Positions 27,181-39,189 of a DNA stretch of 64,000 bases are shown here, piece by piece (position 1 is the first letter of the stretch; each line of letters starts with the position of its first letter). This stretch comes from Pyrenula massariospora (Eukaryota; Ascomycota; Eurotiomycetes; Pyrenulales; Pyrenulaceae): the NCBI GenBank assembly GCA_021030905.1, contig JAGFMI010000015.1, forward strand, positions 1-64,000. The letters are read 5' to 3'. The position numbers and the translations under genes are program-made. The notes beneath the pieces were generated by a model. That model was not told the origin of the DNA and ran no database searches. It saw only the letters and a program-made list of their open reading frames with translations.

Positions 27181-29380
27181 TACATTAAAGCTGCTGCTTA
27201 CATTAAAAAAAATGATTTTTACGCCAAGAGAATGATTCTCACGCTAAGAGACTAATCCAGGTGGCAGAATCTTCCCACTTAATATCGCTGGCTTTATAAT
27301 TTATATTAAGCGCTGGCAACGAAATAGACGTAATAATAAGTAAAATTATTTTTTATATTTTTAAAATGCGTTTCTTTTCTTAAGGCGCAATGTATAAGCA
27401 ATTTATCTTAATGCTCGGACTTTACCTAATCGTTGTTTTAAAGCGCAATTACTTTAAAATCGACTAGGAATGGGACATCTATTTATCTTTAAATAATAAT
27501 TTATAGTTATAAAATTACTATATTTATAAATTGCTACTTTTATTAGTATTATATAGACTGTTCTTTTTTAAATAAATAAATATATTTTATATTTTTTTTT
27601 AAAGATACTTCTTAATGTTTCGTTTTATTAGCTTTTAATATTAATTCCATTTTTTTTTTATTTAGCGATAGACTTTTCCGTTATAGGCGCTATTTGAATA
27701 TCGTTTTAGTCTATTAAATATTTTGCCGTCGAAGCTTTCTAGAAATTGGTCTCGGTACATCTTTCTGTACGCCATTACTATCTTAATTTCCCTTACTGTT
27801 TATTTATTCTTATTTTACGCTACCTGCAGTCGACATCTCGGTGGAGATAGATTTTGCTGTTTAAAAATACGAAACTTAAACAATTTATTAAACGAACACC
27901 GATCTTAATAAATTTAGTATTTTATTTAACAGGTTACAGTACCATCATATTTAAATTAAACTGAATAGTAGCTGCCGGCCATTTAGATAACTCAGTGATT
28001 GATTTAAGGTATATGGCGCTTTGGCAAGGCCATATATTCTTTAAAATCGGTAAGGTGCACGACCACGCAGAAGGACAAGGCTAAATATTTTGGGGATAAA
28101 AGACCAAAGGCCATAATCTCTACAGACGATTCATTAGCCGCACTATTTCATTAATAGGGATGTCTTTCAGAATATCTATACTGATAGTTAATAATAAATC
28201 TTAAACTAAATAAATCTGAGCATCACTACATTTCAATTTTTTAAAAAGATACTTTAAATCTTTAGTATTTCTATGCTTGTTAATAGTAGGCGTTCGAACC
28301 GGTGAGGGCATAACTATTACCGTGTAAATGAGAGCCAGACGATATAAATGTAAGGCAATTACAAACCCGGGCCTCAACGAGATCGTTCCAATAATAAAGA
28401 TAGTAGGCGAGCAGGACCGGATTAGTAATTTCTCCGAAGAAAGTTTACCAGGTTATGACCTTGGGCGCGGGAGAGTTTTCGAGTCCAGTGTTACTCCCCA
28501 TGCAGTTATGCTCGTTGTGATTGAATAGTAAAGCCGTAGGGCCCTTTTAAAGAAATACAGAATATATATAAGGGACGTGCACGGGCCACTTAAAGGGGTC
28601 AAGCAGGTGTAACAGTTGCGAACCAGTTAACTGTCCAATCAGCTTATATTATTTTACTCCCTTCTTCCTTTTACTATGTCATTCCAAGTCCATCTATCTG
28701 ACGATTCAGTACAAGGTTGTTTTACGACTAGATCGGACGAGTCGTCACTTTGTAAAAGATTTTACCGCATTTCAATTGCCTTCCTTCTGGCGCAGAAAGA
28801 ATGTCTAAATTAAACCGTCCACTAACAGTTAATTACCGCCTCCAGCAATTACAGTGTATAAATTTTATATAAGCAGATCCGAATTTAAATGCATTACGTC
28901 GCAACTAAAAATTAAACTTAAGAAAGTTTTTATACAGTCTTTTTCTTAAACTCTGCCAATCTAAAGCCAATATATAGTTAATTTTTTTTTTAGATATCTA
29001 CCAGTATCTCGACACGGAACGTTAAAATTCTTTCCGCCGTTTTATTTCGATTTATTTTTTTAAAGTACTAATTAAAGTAAATTATTATTATAATAGATAG
29101 TGTTGACAGTCGCAATCGAAGTTCTCTAAAATTATTATTATAGATCTTGAAGTCTATGCAGATAATGTTTAACACAAACTGAAAAAATATACTATTTAAG
29201 GTAAGAAATTTCAGCAATAAATTATAAAATTAGATAATTATAAATATTTATTTGTCTTGCCTATAATAGTTAACAATTAAGTGTAGATTAACTTCAATAC
29301 AATATAAATAGAAAAACTAATTATATAAAGCTACACTAACAGATATTTAAATTTTAAGAAAATAAATTTTATTATAGTAT
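27181..29380. other. Mosaic of less-mutated unique sequence, no clear gene
   Basis: Intermediate composition with a GC-richer part at about 27,950-28,680. Two open frames of 61 and 66 codons (27723-27908, 28328-28528) show no domain. A stem (TATATGGC near 28010, GCCATATA near 28029) is visible. Nothing supports a functional gene. Confidence 0.35.
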
Positions 29381-29389
29381 ATCTACGAC

Positions 29390-30240
29390 GCCTTACAATC
29401 AATATAATAATAAAGCAATTAAATCTTATCATCTTCGGAAAGGCCGTACATTGACAAATTAATATTTATATTCCGCTAAAAGATTATACCATCGCGCAAC
29501 CGCCACGGAGCTTAGAACCTCTCGCGTATCAACAGCCAGAAGTTATCGTCCTACAATTAGGGGATTCACGCCTAGGGCTTCCACAGTCGTCAACAATTGC
29601 AATCCCTACAAGGCTTTTAAACTTTACAGCTGTACCCACCGTTCACAATAAGCATACCGCGCCGGTCCGAAATAATAATTTATACAATACCAATTCAGCA
29701 ACTCCAACCGCAGCGATACCAACCATTCTGATTTAAATAATAAGACTGGACCAGTCGCAGCATTTTACGATTTATTTAGCTCGAAAAGAACTTAAATTGA
29801 TCCTTACTAAATAGAAGCAATACTTCGACCTTATAACGGAATCTTTTTACGAGAACCTAATAAGTATAGGCACTGATCAGTTATACCAGCACGATATAAA
29901 AACCGTCAACTCTGTATAAATATTAAATAAAATCAATAAAAAACTAAATATTCACTTCCCGGTATCCTGGATCTAGTTAAATAAAGAGTGGTCAATTTTC
30001 AATCCAGAATACCTTAAGAAGCATAAAACCGCTGTCTCTCTATCCACAATAATAAAAAATAACAGGGCCTTTCCGTACTAATATATTGCCAAGACGTATA
30101 CAAAGCTCTATATCTGGTTCGTCTTTAACCTTATTTAAATTTTTAACTAGATAAGAATCCGCTATCAATTTTAGTAACGTTTTGCTATCTATGTCTTAAC
30201 CACCAAGTAGAATTTTATAATATATTGTATATGACGGTTC
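29390..30240 (+). pseudogene. Coding-like relic, family not recognised
   Basis: One plus-strand phase runs for roughly 280 codons with plausible amino-acid composition and is interrupted only by TAA and TAG codons of the kind that RIP creates from CAA and CAG. It is much less mutated than the Gypsy bodies nearby. I do not recognise the product; a proline- and threonine-containing first third is followed by a Leu/Lys/Gln-rich, probably helical second half. It could be a decayed host gene or part of an unlisted repeat. It points towards the relic on the opposite strand at 30,390-30,740. Confidence 0.35.
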
Positions 30241-30389
30241 GCAAGTTTTTAATTCTGCTACTTTATAGACATCGAGGGCTGCGTCAAGTTGCAAATCTTT
30301 AAATGACTCAAATTGAAATGGAGGAATTTTCTTCTATAAAGGTAATATTAGTACTTACTTAGAAGAGTAATAGGTCTCATACCATTACG

Positions 30390-30740
30390 CTTCGGTAAAA
30401 ACTTTTATACGTCTCGAGCCACTGCTTATATTAAAGTAATAATATAACAATTAACTTTCCGCGATTTACTTCGTTCATTCTTTTTTTTTAAGCTTTATTA
30501 AACATCTGTCTGACCGCAAGACTGGCATTTTGCTGTAATACAGTATTTAGTGCGCCGTCAAATACTGCGAAGCCATTATCTTCAAATTGCTACTTCGCCT
30601 CTGCATATGCCATGATGGACGTTGGAGCTGTATAATTGCTCCACGTTACTGTAAAATCTGGAGATTTTCATCAGAGTTTAGTTTAAGGTCTTGACACGGT
30701 CCGGCAACAGCAATCCCTCCGATAAATTTAATCATGTACA
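30390..30740 (-). pseudogene. Coding-like relic, opposite strand, family not recognised
   Basis: On the minus strand a phase beginning near 30,640 reads as ordinary protein (it includes the words AYAEAK and EDNGFAVFDGALN) with a few RIP-type stops, and a second phase upstream of it, near 30,740-30,650, starts with a short hydrophobic stretch after a methionine. The two may be exons or a frameshifted gene. There is no domain I can name. Confidence 0.3.
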
Positions 30741-31033
30741 TTTGGTAGTGACTAGCACGCAAGTTATTTTAAAGTTTATATATCTAAAACATTACAATCT
30801 TTAAATGTGCATATTTAGAAGAGCTCCTATAATAGCATGCTATAAAATTATAAATATTTATAAGCTCGCTCACTACATACGAAATAAATCTTTAAATAGT
30901 TAAAATAATTATTTTTATAGCGAATAGATTAAACGAGCCAGTATTAATTTTCAATAATATTATTATAATAATTAAAATATTAGAATTTGTACTATTTAAT
31001 ACAATTTTTATTATAGAAATATTAAAAGCTTAG

Positions 31034-31215
31034 TGTAATGGAACAGCTGATTACGTAAGGTAAAGGTGCTGTAATTATTTAATTGTAACTATAAATCTAA
31101 ATAGAGAAGTATATATAAGCGCAATCGCAAAGGTTTATTTTATAGTATTAAGACTGCCAAGCCGCGCTAATCGGATTAAATAATTAGGACTAGGGCTACA
31201 GATAGTTTTATTATA
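31034..31215 (-). repeat. Left LTR of element D
   Basis: 182 bp beginning TGTAATGGAACAGCTG; the outer end keeps GC, the inner end is fully AT. Confidence 0.88.
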
Positions 31216-34200
31216 TTATTTTTTTTTTAATAAAATAAGTATCTATGAAGCTTCTAAAAATAATAAAAATAATAATAATAAAAATATAATTAATTATTAA
31301 TATAAAATAAAAACAACTCGATTTATTATTTTTTAAAAATTATAATAAATATTAAATATACTGTAAAGTATTATTTTTATATTAATAAATAATTTTAACA
31401 GTGCGACCAAATAGAATTTTTAAATAATATATAAATAATTTAATTATTATTAAATTTATTCGGTATTAAATTCTTCGCAATTTAATTTTATAAAATTTTA
31501 TATATTTAATATAAATTGAATTTATAAAAATAACAGTAGTAAAAATCAATAATTTTTATAAAATATTTATTTAAATTTTAATAAAATTATTAATAAAATT
31601 TAATATTTTAATTATTATTTTTAATATATTTAATTTTATATTATAACAAACTTTTTTTTTAAATAAATAAATTAATTTTTATATAATAAAATTAAAAGTC
31701 AACGACTTTTTTGATATTTAATTATTAATTATTTTTATTTTTAATAACAGCACAAAGTTAAAATTTTTAATTTTAAATAAATAAAAAATTTAAATATACA
31801 AAGTATAAAAACTATAAATGGAAAATAAAAAATATTTTTAAAAAACTTAAAAAATTAAGTTTATATATTAAATTATTAATAATTTATTTGATAAAAAATA
31901 GATTAAGATTTTTATAATTTAAAAAATTATTTAATTTTTTAGTACAAATATTTTATGCGTTAAAAAATATTTAATTTTTAATATAAATATTAAAAACTAA
32001 AAATTATTTTTTATTAATTTAATAAACTTATAAAGCTTAATTTTATATAATATTATTTTAAAGATATTATTTAAAACTTTTAATATAAAATAAAATTTTA
32101 TCGATCTTTTAAACCTTAATTTTTATAAATTTTATAAATAGTAATAAAAACAATTCGAAGTTAAAATATAATAAATAATTTTTAATTATTTTAAAAAAAA
32201 TTATATTTATCGATTCGCTAAAAGTCGAATTAAAAATAAATTTAATAATAAAAAATAGCTCTATTTAATTATTTTATATATAATTTATAAAGATTTTAAA
32301 ATATTATTTTAATATTTAATTTATAATTTCTATTTATTTATTGATTTTAAAATAAAATATTATTAAAAATTTAAATATAGTTTCAATTTGCCGGTATAGT
32401 TTTATTTAAAATTAAAAAATAAATTATAATTTTTTATTTAATATAATTATTTCGAAATAATTTTTTTTTATTAAATTTAATTTATAAAGGTTACTACTAT
32501 AATATTAATTTTTAAAAATTTAAAATTAATAAAATATTTTTTTTTAAATAGTCGGTCTACCACAATTATAATATATTTATATATAATATTATTTATTTTT
32601 AAATTTAATAGCGGTATAATAAAATTAATAAAAATATTTTTTTAATAATATTTTAAAATTAATAAAGGTTTTAAAAAACTATACTTTTTATTACAATAAT
32701 ATTTAAATTAATAATATTTATAGTAATTTCGGATAAATTGTATTACTATTTATAATATATTTAATTAATAATATATTCGGCTAATTCTATAATATATTAT
32801 AAATTTATTTTTATAATTTTTTATTAAAATAATATAATATTAATATATAATTTTTATTTATAAAGTATTATTATTAAAAACATAAAATTATTTATTAATA
32901 TAAAATTAATTAAAAGTAACTATATAATTATTAAGCTTAATTTTTAAATTTTTAAATAAATTAAAAAATATTTAATACTGACCCTCCTTTTTAATATATA
33001 TAATAATTTAAATAATATTATTTTCTCTGTAGGCCCTTTTAATTTATATTTTTAATTTTTTTAAAAAGTTTTATAAGTTCTATAATTTTACTTTATTATT
33101 ATTTCAAATATTTTATAAATTATTTATTTTCAATTTTTTTAACACGTTGTATATTATTATTATTAAAATAATAAATTTTTTATATATTTTATTTAATAAT
33201 AATAGTATTAAATTTATTACCTTGTAAATATCGATATTTAAATTATTTTTTTTTAAAATTATTTATATTTGATAGTAAGTTTTATTATTATTTTTATTAA
33301 TTAAAAAATTTTTTTTATAATAAATTAAATTATTAAGCTTAATATTTTATATACTAAATTAATATTTAATATAAAAATTAAATTTAAATAAAAATTTAGC
33401 TTATCAAGCTTAACAACGGTTTAGTTATTTAAATATTATAAAATATTTTAAATTGTAATAATTAGTAAAGATATAAATTAATATTTTAATTAATATACCG
33501 GCGAGCTCTAATCTTTATTTTTTAAAAATATATATAATAGTGAGTAGTTTTTTATTATAAATTTTATAATTATATTTCGCCGGCGTTATTTTATGTAAAA
33601 AAAAAATAATAAAATATAGTACTTTATTTTTTCATTTTTTAAAAAAAATTGTAATAACTATAAAATTTAAAATATTTATTTTAATTTATATTTTTTTATT
33701 AAAATTAAAATAGACTAATATCGGCGCTGAAATAAAAATATTTTTTAATTAATTATAAATTTTTTATTTTTTACTGCTCTATTTTTATAAAAATAAATTA
33801 TTTTTATTATTTTTTTAAATAAGTACTGTCAGCGGTACTGCGATTAAAAAATATTTTTAAATAAAATATTAATAAAAGTTAATGAATTCTAAAAAGTTTT
33901 ATATATTTTATAAATAATATGAAGGTTTTTATTCGCGAATAGTTTTTATCTTTATAAAATTTATTTAAAGTTTTTTATCTGTAATAATTAAATCGAGATA
34001 TTTAATAATCTTAATATAAAATTTATATTTTTTAATATTTAAATATAAGTTTGTATAGCACAAACACTTTAAAATTAATTATATATAATTTATATATAAT
34101 GCTTTATTGTCGCTATAAATTAATATATTATTTAAATAAATAGTATAAAAATTGTTTAAGTAAGGACGCAAAATATTATTAATAAAAATTTAAAAAATTC

Positions 34201-37200
34201 TAAATATATTGTATAGTTTAAAAGGTATAATAAAATATTTAAATAATTTATAATAAGTTTAAAAAGCCGTTTTTAGTTTATCACTATTTTTTATTTATAT
34301 TTTATTAAAAATAGTAATTATATTGAGTTTAAAATAAATTTTAATTTTATAAAATTATATTAATATTTTTCGAATTAGTGGGGAAGCGTTCCGATTTTTA
34401 ATTATTAATATATTTAAAATATAATAATTGATGTATATATATAGGCCGCTATTAAATTTTTTAATAATTAGAATAAAAACTATATAAAAAAATTTATTAA
34501 ATTATATATATTCTTTTCTGAGTATATTATTAATATATATTTTAATAACTATAATTTAGTTTCGCGATAACTTATAAATTTTAGTAGCTAAAAAAATTAC
34601 TTCTAATTATAATTTAATATAATAATTTATATTATAATGAGGCGGTAATTAGTTAGCGGCTTTAAAATTTTATCAATTTATATAATTTTAATATTATTTT
34701 AAAAATATTTATTGTAATTAATTATATATTAATAGTTTTATTTTTAACTTTATATAAAATTTATCGAAATTTTTTTAGATAAATATAATAATATTTATTA
34801 TTAATAATTTAAATATAAGGTTATCGCTATTTAATATTTTAAAATTTTTTAATATAAAAATAATAACTTAGTTATAGAATTTTTTTATTAGTTTTATAAA
34901 AATATAGGCTGAAATTTAAATAATATTATTATATTAATAAGATATATTGACTTTAGTTCGAGAAACTCTCTTTATAATAATAATTAAAAATTAATTATAG
35001 TTTAAATAGTATTTTAAATAATAGAACGAGAAAAATATAAAAAATTTTTTTATAAAATTTAAAGTAAAATTATATTGTTTTAGCTAAAATATTCTAATAA
35101 TAATATTAAATTTAATTAATAGAATTATATAGGTTCAGACTTTATTTTTATATTAATTAAAATTAAAATTAAACTGTATTATATAGTAAATTTTATTTAT
35201 TATTATTTTATTAGCTACTGTCAGCTTCTATTTAAAAATTAAAAAAATAAAATTTAATTTATATCTTTGAGCAAAATCTATATTTATAATTATTTTATTT
35301 AAATAGTTTATATTTAATAGTAAAGAGATATAAGTAGTAAATCTTTTTTTTAAATAAATTTAATAGTTAAAATTTAACTATTTACTGTTTCGAAAATAAG
35401 GAGTATTTTTAATATTAATAATAAAAAAAAAAATAGTAAAATTGTTTATCTTTAAATATTTTTTTTATTCGAAAAATTATTATATTTACGGATTATATTT
35501 TGATCGCAATTAAAATTAAAATCTATTTATTTTTCGATTTTTTTAAATTTTTTTTTATTAATTTATTTTTATTAAAGGTATTAGTTGCTTACAGAAAAAT
35601 AATTTTAAATTTTAATTTATATAAAATTATATATTTTTTATTTTTATAAAAAATATTATTGTTGTGACTGTCGTAATTTTTTTCTTTATAATTATAATAT
35701 TTTTTTTATTTATATAGTTTGTTGCGAATATTTCGAATTTTTTTTATTATTTTAAAATTAATATTGTGGCTCTGCGATTATTTAGTATTATTATTTTTAT
35801 TAATAAATTATTTTTAAATATTACAAGCAGAATTATGTATTTTTTAATATATAAATTGTAAATTATTTATTATAACTTTATCTGTCTCTCAAAGTTGCAG
35901 AATATATTAATTATAAAATTTATAAATATTTTAATTGTAAATTTTCGTTTTTAATAGCGGAATTAATAAATAATTAAAATAATTAATTTTAAATTTATCG
36001 TTGAAATCTAGCAGCGCAATAATTATATTAAATTAAAATAAAAAATTATTAATTATTTCTTTATCTTTTATAGAGAAATTTAATATAAATAATTTTTTAT
36101 GGTACTAAGCGGCCTTATTAAATATATTAAATATATTATATAGTTTATTTAGTACTATTTATACGGTTTAATATAGATTAAAAAAATTAATTTTAAAATA
36201 ATATTTAATAGTATTATATACTAATCCGCCGATAGAAGCGCGTATATAATTTAATTTATTTTATTTAAAAAAAAAAGTATATTGTTTTCGCGGAATTTTG
36301 TAAAAACTATTTTATTTTATTAATTTTAATTTATTTTATTTTTGTTTTTATCTCCGAAAAATTAAAATATATTTTTAAATTTTTTATTTTAACCTTCAAT
36401 TATAATAGTAGTTATAGTTATTTAAAAATATATATATAAAGTATTAATTATGTATCGATATTAATAAATTTTAATATTATTATTATTATTATTAGTTTTG
36501 ATAGGCTTTTCTTATTAATTAATTATAATATTAAAAGCTGAACCTTGTAAGTTATTAATATATTATTATAAATTTATAATTTGTTTTTTAAGTTATTGAA
36601 TATTTTAATTTTATATTTTTTTATTTTATTAATATTTATTGCGAAAAAAAATAAAATAAAATATTTTTAATTTTAAATTATTAATAGTTTTTTTTTTTTA
36701 AAGATTATTTTATTTAAATTAATAAGCGCGTTTTTTAATATATATTATTTTATTAATAATTTAGTAATAAAAACTTAAAATCCGGATAATAATTTTATAC
36801 TATTTTTAAAATTATATTTGAATTAATTTAAAGAATTTATTAATATTATAACTAATAAATAGCTAATAAATATTATCATAAAATTAAATTTTTTTATTAA
36901 ATATATTAAATTAATAGATCTTTCAATAATTTTCGCGGACTTTTTTTTTATTTTTAAATTTTAATAGTTAATTGTTGTTCCCGTAAATATTATTTTTATT
37001 TAATTTTATCTTTAAAAATAATAAAAATCTGTTTAAAGGATTATTATCTTAATATAATTTTAACTAAACTATATTTTAAATAAAATTATTTAATTATATT
37101 TTTCGAGATCCTACTATTCGATTAAAATTAAAAAAATTCTATATATATAATATATTGTTACTAAAATTCGGTTCTATTATACTGTAATAATTAATTAATT

Positions 37201-37357
37201 TTATAATAATATTAGTTAAAACTTCTAATTTAATTTTTATAAAAGTTTAAAAATTATATTATTCGATATATTGCATATATCGATTTTTAAAAATAATATT
37301 TTTAAAATATTTTAAATTTATTTATTTTATTACAAGTTAAAACGGATAGCTATAAAA

Positions 37358-37539
37358 TATAATAAAATAACTAATTATATAAGATAAAGATGCTGTAATT
37401 ATTTAATTATAATTATAAATTTAAATAGAGAAGTATGTATAGGCGCAGTCGTAAAGATTTATTTCGCGGTGCCAAGGCTGCCAAGCCGCGCTAGCCGGAT
37501 TAGGTAATTAGGGCTAGGGCTGCGGATGGTTCCGTCACA
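37358..37539 (-). repeat. Right LTR of element D
   Basis: 182 bp; the outer end keeps GC (GCTGCGGATGGTTCCGTCACA minus its first base lies at 37520-37539) while its inner start is mutated to AT. Confidence 0.88.
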
Positions 37540-37544
37540 CTTAG

Positions 37545-38790
37545 TTGTTAAATATTAAGGAACTAGGTTCGGATTCTATTACTGTATATAGAGGACTTTT
37601 ACTGGAAACCGGTACCGGAGTCGACGTTGATGGACTTTTAGGCTTTAATATAGCTGATATATCGATTTTAACCGCAACCGCAACTTTAACCTCCATATTA
37701 TTATCTATGATAATATCGATTATAATATTAATAATTTTATCTTTATTATAATTACGCCTTAAGTGAAATTTACTATTTATTTATATAAATTTCTTTAAGT
37801 TGTAATTTAAATTAATTATTTAAAAAAAATTTTATTTTTAATTTATTTTATTTTGAATTAATAAGGTCTATAAAAGATTAAAAATAATATTTATAGTTAT
37901 ATAATAAAACTTTTAATAATTATTTTTTATCGCAGTCAGAGAAAGATTTAATTAAAAATTAAAAATTATAAATAGCAATTCTAAAAGAGTCTATATTATA
38001 TTTTTATAATTATATATTAATATAAAAAAAATAAAATATATAAAACTATTATTCTTCGTTTATAATAATAAATATTTTATAAATTATTAGTAAATTTTCT
38101 AGTTCGTTATTAATTAGTAAAAATATATTATATAAATAATATTTAATCTACGCTGAAAAAGTAGTACGAGATTATTATATTATATTATTATTTTATATTA
38201 TTCTTTTTATTTTTAGGATAATTTTTTTTAAAATTTTTAATAGCTATTTAAGAAAGTCCGCTATTATAAAAAAATAAAATTTAATAAAAATTTTCTTTTT
38301 TAATAGTTAATTTAGAATTTTTAGAATTAACTTCTTTAAAAATTTTATTCTCGATTAAATTTAATATTAAAATTTATATATAAATTAAATAATTTTATTT
38401 AAAAATTATTTTATTTTTCATAACCCAGATTATAATTAATTATTCTTTAAATTTATTAATACATTCATAATAGCTATTATATAGAAAAGTTATTTATATT
38501 AAGCCTTTTGCGACGTTGCCAGTTAAAAAACTGTATAATTTATTATAATTATAACTCGATAGAGGCAGCAGATAATTAAAAAAATAATTATTAAAAACAA
38601 TTTCATTAAGCTAAAAAATAAAAAAATAAAGGAGTAATATTTAATAAAAGTAGAATAAATTTTAAAAGTCTAAAAGATAAATATAATATTCTCGCTTCTA
38701 TACATATTTTGTTCTTTATATAAAAAGACTATAAGACGTAAAGAGTCCAAAAATCCAACTATAAATTTCGGTGCCGTAAATGGATTTTCG
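37545..38790. other. AT-rich flank of element D
   Basis: The first 200 bases hold a plus-strand open frame (37545-37751) that is low in complexity and hydrophobic at its end, probably a decayed simple repeat rather than a gene. The remainder is AT-rich and shows no gene or repeat I can name. Confidence 0.35.
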
Positions 38791-38871
38791 AAGATAATGT
38801 CCAATTTTTGGTTACCAAGCCGTTTCTGGAGCTCCGGAATAGCGCCGAAGCCCCAAACCTCGGCAGCGCCA

Positions 38872-39142
38872 CTCCCCCGGGGTAACGGAGCCCTACGGCA
38901 ACTACTCCCCCAGGGGCAGCGAACCCCTACGGCAAATGCTCCCCCAGGAGCAGCGAACCCCTACGGCAACTACTTCCCCAGGGGCAGCGAACCTTTACGA
39001 CAAATGCTCCCCCAGGGGCAGCGAACCTCTACGGCAAATGCTTTTTTAGAAGCAGCGAACCTTTACGGCAAATGCTCCCCCAGGAGTAGCGAACCCTTAC
39101 GACAAATGCTTTTCAGGGGGTGCGGAACCCCACGGGAAACCA
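38872..39142. repeat. Minisatellite, 34-bp unit, about 8 copies
   Basis: Units begin CTCCCCCAGGGGCAGCG or variants at 38872, 38905, 38939, 38973, 39007, 39041, 39075 and 39109. Spacing is 33 bases once and 34 thereafter; the last unit is degraded. The sequence is strikingly GC-rich within an AT desert. The 129-codon open frame across it (38797-39186) is not evidence for a protein: 34 is not a multiple of three, so each successive unit is read in a different phase. Some units (39041) show RIP-type changes and others do not. Confidence 0.9.
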
Positions 39143-39189
39143 CCGCATATGCAGGGAGTCCAGATTTTGTCTACCCCATCTTTTAAACT

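Larger units (their letters stand above)
31034..37539 (-). mobile_element. Ty3/Gypsy LTR retrotransposon D, full-length but decayed
   Basis: Direct LTRs of 182 bp (31034-31215 and 37358-37539) are flanked by the duplication CTTAG at 31029-31033 and 37540-37544. Total length is 6,506 bp. A reverse-transcriptase core trace near 34,060-34,200 reads on the minus strand and resembles that of element E at about 19,260-19,420, so the two families are related in pol although their LTRs differ. The coding region carries very many breaks. Confidence 0.9.

Noticed and set aside
38797-39186. A 129-codon open frame that could be a Pro/Gly/Gln-rich repeat protein
   Set aside because: It is a 34-bp tandem array read in rotating phases; amino-acid repeats only recur every three units, as expected from DNA repetition without protein selection.
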